This document shows positions 34,450 through 42,696 of a stretch of DNA of 49,344 nt, in pieces. Position numbers and translations under genes: made by a program. The notes under the pieces are model-generated. The model ran no database searches, was not told the origin of the DNA, and saw only the letters and a list, made by a program, of their open reading frames with translations. This DNA is from an uncultured Pelagibacteraceae bacterium (lineage in GTDB: Bacteria; Pseudomonadota; Alphaproteobacteria; Pelagibacterales; Pelagibacteraceae), in NCBI GenBank assembly GCA_902623975.1, contig CACNVR010000008.1:1-49344 (forward strand), given 5' to 3'. How positions within the stretch are numbered: position 1 is the stretch's first letter; each line of letters begins with the position of its first letter.

Positions 34450-35415
34450 ATGAAATTTAGAATAGACAACCTTCAGTATTGTAATTGGACAAGAAAAGTT
34501 TTTGAAATTAACAAACAGGCTGGTTTAGACGCTGTTCATGTTACTATCGTTTATCATGAGGACTTTGATGAACTTTTGAATGAAATTAAAAAGTGGGAAA
34601 AATTATTCAAAGAAAACTCTGATTTAATATTTTTGGGTAAAAATTTTAAGGATATTGAAAAAGCAAAAAAAGAAAATAAGACGGCTATTTTTTTTGGTTT
34701 TCAAAACTGCTCTCCAATAGAAGATGATATAAATTTAGTGGAAAAAATTCATGAGCTTGGATGTAGATTCATGCAACTAACTTATAATAATCAGTCCTTA
34801 TTAGCCACTGGTTGCTATGAAAAAATAGATAGCGGAGTAACAAATTTTGGTCGTGAGGTGATAAAAGAAATGAATAGAGTTGGAGTTGTAGTAGACATGT
34901 CACACTCAGCAGAAAAAAGTACTTTTGATGCAATAGAAATGAGTGAGAAACCTATCGCGATCACACATGCCAATCCATCATTCTGGCATGCTGCAAAAAG
35001 AAATAAATCTTCCGATCTTCTAAAGACTTTAAGTGATAGTGGAGGTATTTTGGGACTGTCACTTTACCCTCATCATTTGAAAGATAATTCAAATTGTACT
35101 ATTGATAGCTTTTGTGAGATGGTAGCAAGAACTGCTGAAATTATGAACGTAAATAATATTGGTATTGGTTCAGACCTTTGTCTAAATCAACCTGACGAAG
35201 TTGTTGAGTGGATGAGAAATGGCACATGGTCAAAAAGTAAGAATTATGGTGAGGGTTCCCAAAGTAGACCTGGTTTTCCAAAACAACCAAAATGGTTTGA
35301 AGATGCAAGAGGATTTAAAAATTTAGAAAAAGGATTTAAAAAGATTGGTTTTTCCGATACTGAGACAGATGGGATACTTGGTAATAATTGGTATAATTTT
35401 TATAAGACAATTTAG
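34450..35415 (+). CDS. Peptidase M19 (renal dipeptidase)-like protein with altered metal site
   Basis: 321 residues. The barrel and two zinc histidines are recognisable (VVVDMSHSAEKST and AITHANPSFWHAAK) as is the late Asp (GIGSDLCLN). Two usual features are missing: the N-terminal H-x-D motif (here IDNLQYCNW) and the bridging Glu, which appears as Gln in FFGFQNCSPIEDD. Thus the binuclear zinc site of true dipeptidases is probably not formed and the reaction may differ. The gene leads a four-gene operon with two unknown proteins and a zinc ribbon. From memory, relatives occur beside dimethylglycine/betaine catabolic genes in pseudomonads; this needs checking. Confidence 0.85.
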   Translation: MKFRIDNLQYCNWTRKVFEINKQAGLDAVHVTIVYHEDFDELLNEIKKWEKLFKENSDLIFLGKNFKDIEKAKKENKTAIFFGFQNCSPIEDDINLVEKIHELGCRFMQLTYNNQSLLATGCYEKIDSGVTNFGREVIKEMNRVGVVVDMSHSAEKSTFDAIEMSEKPIAITHANPSFWHAAKRNKSSDLLKTLSDSGGILGLSLYPHHLKDNSNCTIDSFCEMVARTAEIMNVNNIGIGSDLCLNQPDEVVEWMRNGTWSKSKNYGEGSQSRPGFPKQPKWFEDARGFKNLEKGFKKIGFSDTETDGILGNNWYNFYKTI

Positions 35416-35417
35416 TT

Positions 35418-37079
35418 ATGAAGATAAAATTAAGAGATCCAAATACTATAATGAAGTTATCAAGATTGGGTTCCTTCCATCAATCAAGATTATCTTTCTT
35501 GAGAAGTTTTTTGAGTGAATTCCAAGACTGGGAATTCAAAAGAGATTTATTTGAATTAGATAAAAATGGTTATGGTATTGTAGTTTATTCCTTAGAAAAA
35601 AAAGGCAGAGTTTATTCTTTAGTTTGTTTTGCAAATAAGATTAAAAATAACGAAAGATCAGATAGAGTGATAGCTACTAAATGGGATGCAGCATTCGCTC
35701 TTCACGATGGTGTGCCCAGTAAAAAAGATATCGAAAGATTAAGAAATGAAGTTCCAAAACAAGAAGTTGGCAGATTATCTTATAAAGAATTAGCTTTATC
35801 AAGAGCAAATAAATCAATCAGAATTTTCGATCATGTAGTGGAGTGTTTGAGCAAAGGAGTCCAACCTAGTTTAGAGTTAATAGAAAAAGTTGGATATCTT
35901 TATAGAACTACTGCTGTTTATGGATCGGGAAAATTTGGATTAGCTGATCGATTTAGAATTAAAAATAGAGATGAAATTAATGGTCCATTTAGATTGGAAA
36001 TGATGCTTGTTTATTTAGTAAGACAATTTACCTTTGACCAAGTTAACCACATTGCAAAAAATATAAATCCAAAGTCTTCAACTAGTTTAGATCCAAAAAT
36101 TTGTAAGAAACTTGGAATAGGAAATTCTACAGGTTTAGGTATGGCACCTTTTATTGTGAATCATCCAACCTTGTTAAATAATTGGATACTTTGTAGAGAA
36201 ACAGCTTTAAAAAAAGTTAGAGAGCTAAAAAAGGTTAGTATAAAAGATATCGAGCTATTTAAAGATTGTGTAAGAAATTCTATTAAGAATATCACTAGCT
36301 GGAATACAGATAGCACTTATCAACTCCATAAAATCAAATTTTTGTTAAAAGATGTTAGAAAGTTACTAAATTTTTTAGAAAATGAGTTTAATTTTCATAA
36401 TGATTTCCCTTTTAATCGTCTTTATTTGTGGTTGGAAAAAGAAACTTGTGAAGAATGCATAGAATACATTGTATCCATGATGATGGAACCATTTAGTAAA
36501 ATTGTAAAACCGCTTGTTAAAAAGATGAGTTCAGATGAGGAAAGATATTTTGATATTCCCACTGAACGTAAAACAAAAGATTTAATTGCTATTTTGGAGA
36601 AAAATTATTCTTATATTTTGACTTTAGATTATAAAAAAAAAGAACACCAAAAAAAATTTTGGTTCATTTCAAAAAATAAAGAAGAACCTAGACTTGCTGA
36701 CCGTTTTGAGGAGAAAGGCTCAGATTTAGAGCAGCCACTTGCAATAGCTAGAGATATTAAAAGACTTTATGAAAAATTGATATTGTTAAGAAAATCAATG
36801 AAAATAAGTGAGTTTTTAAATAAAAATTCAGATTTGAGACATGTAGTAAGAAGGGCTTTTATTATTGAAAAATTTCCCTATTCTGAAATTCAAGATAATA
36901 CTATAGGAGAAAATTTAGTTCCTATTGATATGTTAAGATTAAAATTATCTTTTTTCGGCGCGATTAAATTTGATCCAAGATCCGATAAATGGCTAAGAAT
37001 TTGCATGTTTCAAGGCGCTCCACTTCCAAATGAGTTAAAGAATTTTGATGAACAATGGATTTATAAATCTCAAAATTAA
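35418..37079 (+). CDS. Large conserved hypothetical protein, 553 residues
   Basis: Soluble, basic, mostly helical; no signal peptide, membrane segment or familiar nucleotide motif seen. Striking stretches are RLGSFHQSRLSFLRSFL near the N-terminus, ATKWDAAFALHDGVPSKKD, YRTTAVYGSGKFGLADRFR and, near the end, MLRLKLSFFGAIKFDPRSD. The gene starts three bases after the M19-like stop and ends three bases before the DUF3726 gene. Tight linkage and the length suggest an enzyme or large scaffold working with both. I do not recognise the family. Confidence 0.85.
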   Translation: MKIKLRDPNTIMKLSRLGSFHQSRLSFLRSFLSEFQDWEFKRDLFELDKNGYGIVVYSLEKKGRVYSLVCFANKIKNNERSDRVIATKWDAAFALHDGVPSKKDIERLRNEVPKQEVGRLSYKELALSRANKSIRIFDHVVECLSKGVQPSLELIEKVGYLYRTTAVYGSGKFGLADRFRIKNRDEINGPFRLEMMLVYLVRQFTFDQVNHIAKNINPKSSTSLDPKICKKLGIGNSTGLGMAPFIVNHPTLLNNWILCRETALKKVRELKKVSIKDIELFKDCVRNSIKNITSWNTDSTYQLHKIKFLLKDVRKLLNFLENEFNFHNDFPFNRLYLWLEKETCEECIEYIVSMMMEPFSKIVKPLVKKMSSDEERYFDIPTERKTKDLIAILEKNYSYILTLDYKKKEHQKKFWFISKNKEEPRLADRFEEKGSDLEQPLAIARDIKRLYEKLILLRKSMKISEFLNKNSDLRHVVRRAFIIEKFPYSEIQDNTIGENLVPIDMLRLKLSFFGAIKFDPRSDKWLRICMFQGAPLPNELKNFDEQWIYKSQN

Positions 37080-37081
37080 TT

Positions 37082-37693
37082 ATGAAATCTTTGAGTGAAA
37101 TTGAGACAACATCGAAAAGAGCAAGTAGGGCAGTTGGTTTTTCTTGGGGAATTGCTGAGGAAATCGCTAAAGGAATTAGATTACTTGAATTATTTGGTTT
37201 ACCTGGAATTCAAAATTTAAATCAATATTATAAATTAATTAATAAAAAAAATTTTAAAACTTTATCAGTCATCCATAAAAATAATAAATCAAATGGATCG
37301 TCTTTTTGTCCGATAGATTTAGGGGTAAAATTCATAGATCAAGTTAAAACTATAGAAAATTTAAAGAGAGTTTCTATTACTAAAATAGCTTATCCAATTT
37401 TATTTTTACCATTTTTAAGCAGAAGTTCAGACATTGTTGGAAAAAAAATATTACTTAAATTTGAAAAAAATACTTTTTTGTTAAATTTTAACGTTAGCAT
37501 TTTAGCCAATTATTCAAAAAAAAAAATTCCATTATTAGCAAGTAAAGCCGAGATAAGTTTTATTGAAAACAAAGATATCTTTTCTGAAAAAGAATGGAAA
37601 AATCTTTATAAATTATCCGAAAATACTTTTGTTGAGGAAACTGAAAGTTTAAAACAGGGTGCTGCTGGGGCGGGATTAACAGATAATGATTGA
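37082..37693 (+). CDS. DUF3726 family protein
   Basis: 203 residues. The N-terminus MKSLSEIETTSKRASRAVGF followed by SWGIAEEIAKGIRLLE and the C-terminus EETESLKQGAAGAGLTDND match what I recall of DUF3726, whose function is unknown. A CPIDLG stretch lies in the middle. No membrane segment. Three bases after the 553-residue gene; its end overlaps the next small gene by 8 bases. Confidence 0.75.
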   Translation: MKSLSEIETTSKRASRAVGFSWGIAEEIAKGIRLLELFGLPGIQNLNQYYKLINKKNFKTLSVIHKNNKSNGSSFCPIDLGVKFIDQVKTIENLKRVSITKIAYPILFLPFLSRSSDIVGKKILLKFEKNTFLLNFNVSILANYSKKKIPLLASKAEISFIENKDIFSEKEWKNLYKLSENTFVEETESLKQGAAGAGLTDND

Positions 37694-37847
37694 AGATAAC
37701 GACATCTTAGAGGAAGATTTAAAAGATTTAGATAATATTTGTGATGAATGTAAGAATGAGGATGAAAGTGTTTCTCAAAATTTAATTCTCACTGGTTTTA
37801 AAATTTGTAAATCTTGTAGAGTATCAAAAACTATATTTCCTATTTAG
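37686..37847 (+). CDS. Small zinc-ribbon protein, 53 residues
   Basis: ATG at 37686 inside the end of the DUF3726 gene, stop TAG at 37845-37847. An acidic N-terminus (MIEDNDILEEDLKDLDN) is followed by two CxxC knuckles, CDEC (~19-22) and CKSC (~42-45), spaced ~20 residues apart, a pattern expected for one bound zinc. Translational coupling to the DUF3726 gene supports a real gene. It overlaps the convergent Yip1 gene by 4 bases. Likely a small binding partner of the two preceding unknown proteins. Confidence 0.72.
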   Translation: MIEDNDILEEDLKDLDNICDECKNEDESVSQNLILTGFKICKSCRVSKTIFPI

Positions 37848-38386
37848 ATGTTATTGATAGGTAAAGCATTCATCCTACTCATTACAAAAGAAATAGATAA
37901 AAAGGCTATTGTTAAGAAGGACAAAAAGACTATTCCAAAAGATTTTAAATTTGATTTAAGGCTTAAAATTTGTTTTGTAGATAATATTAATGCAGCGAAA
38001 ATCCAAAATTGAGTTAAGAAAATTATTGGTATCATTAAATCAGGCGTAATTGCAAAAAATCTTAGCAAACCCGGAGCATGTGCAAAACCAACTCCAGTGA
38101 GAACTTTTTTAAAAGGAACTTTGGTGTTTTTTTCAGGAAACAATTTAACTCCGATCACATATATTAATATTGCCCATACAAACCAAGTTAGTATCGCAGT
38201 TAATCCTGACATGGCTATTGCTGTTTGCATTATTGTATTAGCTGCTACTGCCCCAGCCATTCCATCTAATATCATTATCAAACCAGCAAAATATATTGAT
38301 GCTTCTCCAAAATTTTTATTATCAGAATATAGAGATTTATCTAATTTGATAGATTTGAAAATTATATTAAGAAATTCACCGAACAT
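37844..38386 (-). CDS. Yip1-family integral membrane protein
   Basis: 180 residues with five hydrophobic segments. The VLTGVGFAHAPGLLRFFAI stretch is typical of bacterial YIP1-domain proteins of unknown function. Starts one base after the stop of a 34-residue membrane ORF, with which it may be co-translated. Confidence 0.8.
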   Translation of the reverse strand: MFGEFLNIIFKSIKLDKSLYSDNKNFGEASIYFAGLIMILDGMAGAVAANTIMQTAIAMSGLTAILTWFVWAILIYVIGVKLFPEKNTKVPFKKVLTGVGFAHAPGLLRFFAITPDLMIPIIFLTQFWIFAALILSTKQILSLKSNLKSFGIVFLSFLTIAFLSISFVMSRMNALPINNI

Positions 38387-38491
38387 TTATTTTTTTTTAT
38401 TTTTTTGTTCTTTATAAGAAACTACCAGTGGAAATACTATTAAAGCAATAGTTATTATAATGCAAATTGCAATTAAAAAACTTTTTGTCAT
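38387..38491 (-). CDS. Tiny single-pass membrane protein, 34 residues
   Basis: ATG at 38491, stop at 38387-38389, directly abutting the Yip1 start. One hydrophobic helix (SFLIAICIIITIALIVFPLV) then a basic tail (YKEQKNKKK), an inside-positive single-span layout. It lies just past the terminator of the gcvT-like operon. No ribosome binding site is visible, so the call is tentative. Confidence 0.45.
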   Translation of the reverse strand: MTKSFLIAICIIITIALIVFPLVVSYKEQKNKKK

Positions 38492-38499
38492 ATAATGTT

Positions 38500-38526
38500 T
38501 TGGAAAAAAGGGGGCAGTGCCCCCTT
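38500..38526 (-). terminator. Intrinsic terminator of the metF-gcvT-like operon
   Basis: On the minus strand AAAGGGGGC, a 3-base loop (ACT) and GCCCCCTTT form a 9-bp perfect stem followed by further T (TTTTTTCC). It lies about 12 bases after the stop of the GcvT-like gene. Confidence 0.9.
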
Positions 38527-38537
38527 TAATAAACTAT

Positions 38538-39896
38538 TTATCCCTTTGAAACTTCTCTTGTGTTTGCGTTGAAAGACTCTTTAAAAGGTATATCAACTAT
38601 AACAGCATCAACAGGTTTGCCAGGTGTTTCTGAGTATTTTTCTGGTAAATGAACTTTAAATTTTTTTCCAACTTTTCCTTTTGGAAAACCATTTGAATTC
38701 AAAGTTCCATCAAAAGGCACATATCCCATTGCAATGTTTGTTTTTTTTTCAGGATGATACCAAGGTGATGTTATAAAACCAACTGGATCTCCTCCACTTT
38801 CATTTGATATTAACCAAAAATCTGGAGCGTAATCCTCAATAGGTTTTCCACCTAATTCCATCCCAACTAATTGTAATTTATATGGTTTTTTCCCAGCTTT
38901 AATTTCTGCACCCATTTTTTCTAATGCAGTTTTACCAACATAGTCGGTAGTTTTCTTCCATTCACCTTTACCTGATAAAGAGACTTGGTAACCTAAATTA
39001 CATTGATAGGGATTGTGCTGTTGATCCATATCTTGACCCCAAGAAAGAATTCCAGCTTGAATTCTTCTATGATGTGCAGGTGCAATAACCATCAAGTTAT
39101 GTTTCTTTCCAGCTTCAAGAACAGCATTCCACATTTCATCAGCATACAAAGTTGCATCTCTTAAATATATTTCGTAACCAGCTTCACCTGAAAATCCTGA
39201 TTGAGATATAACACAACTTCTTCCAGCAACTTTAACTTCAGCTAAACCATAGAAAGGCATATTTTCTAAATCAACTTGATCACCTAATAAATCTTTCATA
39301 AGTGCTTTTGATTTAGGTCCCTGAATTTGAACAGGACACGCATCAATTTCCTCTATTGTACAATTAAATTTTCCATCTGCATTTACACCTTGTAAGTACA
39401 TTCCAATATCAGAGTCTGATAAAGAAAACCAAAATTCGTCTTTTGCAATTCTTAATAGAATAGGATCATTTAAAACTCCACCATATGCGTTACATAAAAT
39501 TACATATCTAGCTCTCATGGGTGAAATCTTTGTTGCGTCTCTTGTAATTACATAATCAACAAATTTTTCAGCATCTGGTCCCTTAACTTGAATTTGTCTT
39601 TCAACAGCAACGTTCCACATTGTTACATGATTTACAATTGCATCATATTCAACCATTGCGCCGCCATCCTCTGGTTTTACATATCCTCTTGGATGGTAAA
39701 TACGATTATATACAGTTGCTCTCCAACAGCCCGCTTGCATTGATAAATGCCAATAAGGTGATTTTCTTACTCTTGTTGAAATCAACATTTCAACTTTAGT
39801 TGGTCCACTTTGTCTTAAATTATATGGTACTTTTCGATCTGATTGATCAACAGAAGTAACATGTTTTAGTTTAGTATAGTCAAATTCTTTAGACAT
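38538..39896 (-). CDS. GcvT/LigM-like folate-dependent demethylase or aminomethyltransferase
   Basis: 452 residues, one GcvT-fold protein. Typical motifs are NVAVERQIQVKGPDAEKF, ARYVILCNAYGGVLNDPI, CPVQIQGPKSKALM, ISQSGFSGEAGYEIYL and GKTALEKMGAE. Longer than GcvT (~370) and DmdA (~370) and closer in build to LigM/DesA-type O-demethylases (~470). Such enzymes move a methyl group from substrate to tetrahydrofolate. The co-encoded MetF-like protein, overlapping by 8 bases, would take the resulting methyl- or methylene-folate. Substrate unknown; a betaine or methoxy compound is plausible. Confidence 0.85.
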   Translation of the reverse strand: MSKEFDYTKLKHVTSVDQSDRKVPYNLRQSGPTKVEMLISTRVRKSPYWHLSMQAGCWRATVYNRIYHPRGYVKPEDGGAMVEYDAIVNHVTMWNVAVERQIQVKGPDAEKFVDYVITRDATKISPMRARYVILCNAYGGVLNDPILLRIAKDEFWFSLSDSDIGMYLQGVNADGKFNCTIEEIDACPVQIQGPKSKALMKDLLGDQVDLENMPFYGLAEVKVAGRSCVISQSGFSGEAGYEIYLRDATLYADEMWNAVLEAGKKHNLMVIAPAHHRRIQAGILSWGQDMDQQHNPYQCNLGYQVSLSGKGEWKKTTDYVGKTALEKMGAEIKAGKKPYKLQLVGMELGGKPIEDYAPDFWLISNESGGDPVGFITSPWYHPEKKTNIAMGYVPFDGTLNSNGFPKGKVGKKFKVHLPEKYSETPGKPVDAVIVDIPFKESFNANTREVSKG

Positions 39897-40617
39897 AACT
39901 ATTCTCCTTCAACCACTTGTTAGTTTCCTTCAAGCCGCCGAATGTATAAATGTGGAAGAAATCAGTATGTGATTTAACTTTCCCAATTAAATCATTAGGG
40001 TCTTTAGGTTTCAATAAATCTAACGCCTTAGTAAAATTAGATTTAAGAAAGTTAATGGAATTTTTCGCTCCAACAATATTTGCAAATTTTATTAAGCTTG
40101 ATATTTTTAGAGGTCCAGTAATTCCCACATGCACTGGTACGCTTTGTTTAGATATAAAATCTATGATAGGCTGAGGTTCGAGTAACCATTGTGTTACAAT
40201 ATAATCAGCATAAGGCTTTTTATCTATCATAGCTTTTTCTAAATCTGAATCGGATATATCAGGACTCCCCTCCGGGTGTCCAGCGATTCCTATAGTCATC
40301 TTCTCAAAATAACCAGTCTCTAAAAGTTGAAAAGAACTATCAAATTTTCCTAATGGTTCTCGTCCACCACCGATTACTAAAACTTGCTTAACCCCTCCAT
40401 CTTTACATCTAGAAACGTAATCTTTAAGCTCCTTTTCATTTTTCATAGATCTAGCTGGAAAATGTGGAACTGGATTATAGCCCTTTTTTACGAGCTCAAC
40501 TGCCTGTTGAGCAGTCTCTCTATAATCTCCACCAGGCAACATTGTAATATAAACATCCTTTACCGGGGGCACCGTTGATAAATCGGTTTGAGGACTAATT
40601 TCCAAAGAAAATTTCAT
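39889..40617 (-). CDS. metF: Methylenetetrahydrofolate reductase-like protein (short MetF)
   Basis: I start at the ATG at 40617 (MKFSLEISPQTDLS), which aligns with the usual FSFE start of MetF; the open frame runs 36 codons further upstream but that part is not MetF-like. 242 residues, shorter than the ~290 of E. coli MetF. Barrel motifs: YNPVPHFPARSM, KQVLVIGGGREP, GIAGHPEGSPD and YIVTQWLLEP. Interconverts methyl- and methylene-tetrahydrofolate with FAD. Couples to the GcvT-like gene, so probably works in catabolic C1 flow. Confidence 0.85.
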   Translation of the reverse strand: MKFSLEISPQTDLSTVPPVKDVYITMLPGGDYRETAQQAVELVKKGYNPVPHFPARSMKNEKELKDYVSRCKDGGVKQVLVIGGGREPLGKFDSSFQLLETGYFEKMTIGIAGHPEGSPDISDSDLEKAMIDKKPYADYIVTQWLLEPQPIIDFISKQSVPVHVGITGPLKISSLIKFANIVGAKNSINFLKSNFTKALDLLKPKDPNDLIGKVKSHTDFFHIYTFGGLKETNKWLKENSYV

Positions 40618-40701
40618 TTCTTGATCATTATATTTTTTAAAAAAGGTGTCAAAGAAATTCACTACAAAGTGTGGCGAAATTTGTTGCCAAAAAATATGCT
40701 C

Positions 40702-41910
40702 ATGATAATTTTTTTTGTGGACCAAAATCTCAAAAATTTACCCTTATCGGAAATACTTGATATCGAGAAAATTTACAATGTTGATAAACCGATAGAGGTG
40801 GCAAATGGCTTGCCTAATGAGTGTTACATCAATGATCATTATCTAGCTCACGAGAGAGAAAAGGTCTTTTTTAACAAGTGGACTGTGGTAGGTGTAGCAA
40901 GCTCTATCCCAAATCCTGGGGATGCTAGACCACACAATCTTCTCGGAATTCCATTAATCTTAATAAGAGATAAAACCATGAGGATAAGAGTATTTCATAA
41001 TGTCTGTAGTCACAGGGGCTTTAAACTTTTAGATAAATCTTGTAATTTAAAAAATGTTATTTCCTGCCCATATCATTCTTGGTCTTATAACTTTGAAGGT
41101 AAACTTGTTGCAACTCCGCATATAGATGGATTAAACAATCATCAGTCGAAAAATTTTGACAAAACAAAAAGTAACTTAAAAGAGATAAAAACAAGAGTTT
41201 GGATGGATATAATTTTTGTTAATATCAATTCAAACCAAATTGAATTCGAAGAATATATTAAACCTTTAGAAAATAGATGGTCAAAATTTATTAATAAGGA
41301 AGATCATAAATTATTAGTTAATTCAATGGATTATGGTTACTTTAACTTGGATGTCAAAAGTAACTGGAAGTTTGCTATAGAAAATTATTGTGAGAGTTAT
41401 CATTTGCCTACAATTCACCCAGAGTTAAATAAAGTTTCAAATATAAATGATCATTATCATATTCAAGGATTGCCTAATAGATTTGCTGGTCAAGGGAGCA
41501 AGAAATATGAACAACCTGTGAAAGGAAATAAAAAGTTTGATACTTTTTCTAATTGGAATAAAGAAATGTTAAAAAATTCAGAGTATATAGCTTTGTTTCC
41601 AAACGTGATGATAGGCTTACATATAGATCACTTTTATGTTTTTTGGCTTGAACCTTTGGCAATGAATAAAACTAAAGAGCACATGCACATGTATTACGTT
41701 GGAAATGAGAGTGCAAATGGGCATGAATTAAAAGAATTAAGAAAAGAAAACTCAAGATTTTGGAAAGATGTTATGTTAGAAGATATTAGAGCAATTGAAG
41801 GAATGCAGGAGGGTAGAAATTCACCAGCTTATAATGGTGGAAATTTTTCACCTATTATGGATCAACCAACTCACCAATTTCATAAATGGGTAGCAAATAG
41901 TTTAATATGA
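40702..41910 (+). CDS. Rieske non-heme iron oxygenase alpha subunit (betaine/carnitine demethylase-like)
   Basis: Start uncertain: I take the ATG at 40702; ATG 40696 and GTG 40717 are alternatives, and the frame is open further upstream inside metF. About 402 residues. Rieske [2Fe-2S] ligands: C102-S-H104 (CSHRG) and C122-P-Y-H125 (CPYHSW). Catalytic iron site: ENYCESYHLPTIHPEL with two histidines and a later Asp in MLEDIRAIEG. Overall like GbcA/CntA-type oxygenases that remove methyl or other groups from quaternary amines. No reductase partner is in the window. Divergent from gcvT-like/metF; stop overlaps the kinase start (ATGA). Confidence 0.85.
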   Translation: MIIFFVDQNLKNLPLSEILDIEKIYNVDKPIEVANGLPNECYINDHYLAHEREKVFFNKWTVVGVASSIPNPGDARPHNLLGIPLILIRDKTMRIRVFHNVCSHRGFKLLDKSCNLKNVISCPYHSWSYNFEGKLVATPHIDGLNNHQSKNFDKTKSNLKEIKTRVWMDIIFVNINSNQIEFEEYIKPLENRWSKFINKEDHKLLVNSMDYGYFNLDVKSNWKFAIENYCESYHLPTIHPELNKVSNINDHYHIQGLPNRFAGQGSKKYEQPVKGNKKFDTFSNWNKEMLKNSEYIALFPNVMIGLHIDHFYVFWLEPLAMNKTKEHMHMYYVGNESANGHELKELRKENSRFWKDVMLEDIRAIEGMQEGRNSPAYNGGNFSPIMDQPTHQFHKWVANSLI

Positions 41911-42314
41911 AAATAATTTTAATAATGGGATTACCTGGATCAGGTAAAACAACTTTAGCAAATGAACTTAGCCCTCTGTTAAATGCAAAAAGATTAAATG
42001 CAGATGAAGTTAGAAAAGCTGCGAATGATTGGGACTTTTCTGAAGAAGGACGAAAAAGACAAGCAAAAAGAATGGCAGACTTTGCAATAAAACTTAAAAA
42101 TGAGGGAAATTATGTTGTTGCTGATTTTATATGCCCAACACCTGAAGCAAGAAGTTTATTTCCAGCTGATTATACTATTTGGGTGGATACAATTAAAAAA
42201 GGAAGGTTTGATGATACTAATAAGATGTTTGTTAAACCTGATAAGTATGACTTTCATGTTACCACACAAGATGCTAAAAATTGGGCACCAAAAATATTTA
42301 AGGAGATAAGTTAA
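41907..42314 (+). CDS. Small P-loop kinase, CysC (APS kinase)-like
   Basis: 135 residues. Walker A GLPGSGKTT (8-16), then LNADEVRKAANDWDFSEEGR as in the D-x-x-R-x-x segment of APS kinases, ADFICPTPEAR, and IWVDTIKKGRFDDTNKMF. Shorter than true CysC (~175-200), so the substrate may not be adenylylsulfate. ATGA overlap with the Rieske gene and stop-adjacent to the nucleotidyltransferase, which argues for consecutive steps, phosphorylation then nucleotidyl transfer. Confidence 0.82.
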   Translation: MKIILIMGLPGSGKTTLANELSPLLNAKRLNADEVRKAANDWDFSEEGRKRQAKRMADFAIKLKNEGNYVVADFICPTPEARSLFPADYTIWVDTIKKGRFDDTNKMFVKPDKYDFHVTTQDAKNWAPKIFKEIS

Positions 42315-42688
42315 TGGCTTACGAGTGGGACAATAAAAAACCAACAGCCCAAATGCTTGGTAGATGGCAACCATTTCATGATGGTCATTATTCTTTATTT
42401 AAAGAAATTATTAAAAAAACTGGTCAAGTTTGCATTCAAATTAGAGATGTTCAAGGGGTAGATGACAATCCTTTCGATTTTGAAACAGTAAAAAAGAATA
42501 TAGAAGATAGATTAAATCCAGAATTTGAAGGAAGATTTAAAATTGTCTTAGTCCCAAATATAACAAATATTTGTTATGGAAGAGGCGTTGGTTACAAAAT
42601 TGAAGAGATTGTTTTACCTGAAGAAATACAAAAAATTTCAGCCACTAAAATTAGAGCTAAAATGAGAGAAGAAGGAAAACTTAAATAG
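42314..42688 (+). CDS. Small HxGH-type nucleotidyltransferase
   Basis: 124 residues. Catalytic HDGH (22-25) inside GRWQPFHDGHYSLF and the second signature ISATKIRAKM near the C-terminus, matching cytidylyl/adenylyl-transferases of the CTP:phosphocholine, NadD/CoaD superfamily. Very short and with no other domain. It starts one base into the kinase stop. Substrate unknown; a phosphorylated product of the preceding kinase is the natural guess. Confidence 0.82.
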   Translation: MAYEWDNKKPTAQMLGRWQPFHDGHYSLFKEIIKKTGQVCIQIRDVQGVDDNPFDFETVKKNIEDRLNPEFEGRFKIVLVPNITNICYGRGVGYKIEEIVLPEEIQKISATKIRAKMREEGKLK

Positions 42689-42696
42689 ATTTTTTA

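Noticed and set aside
38538..39896. DMSP demethylase (dmdA) identity for the GcvT-like gene
   Set aside because: At 452 residues it is much longer than DmdA (~370), its N-terminus does not match DmdA, and it is paired with MetF-like and Rieske genes.
40588..40701. Upstream extension of the Rieske ORF and of the metF ORF
   Set aside because: The extensions overlap each other on opposite strands and show no family resemblance; start codons at 40702 (plus) and 40617 (minus) fit the protein families better.
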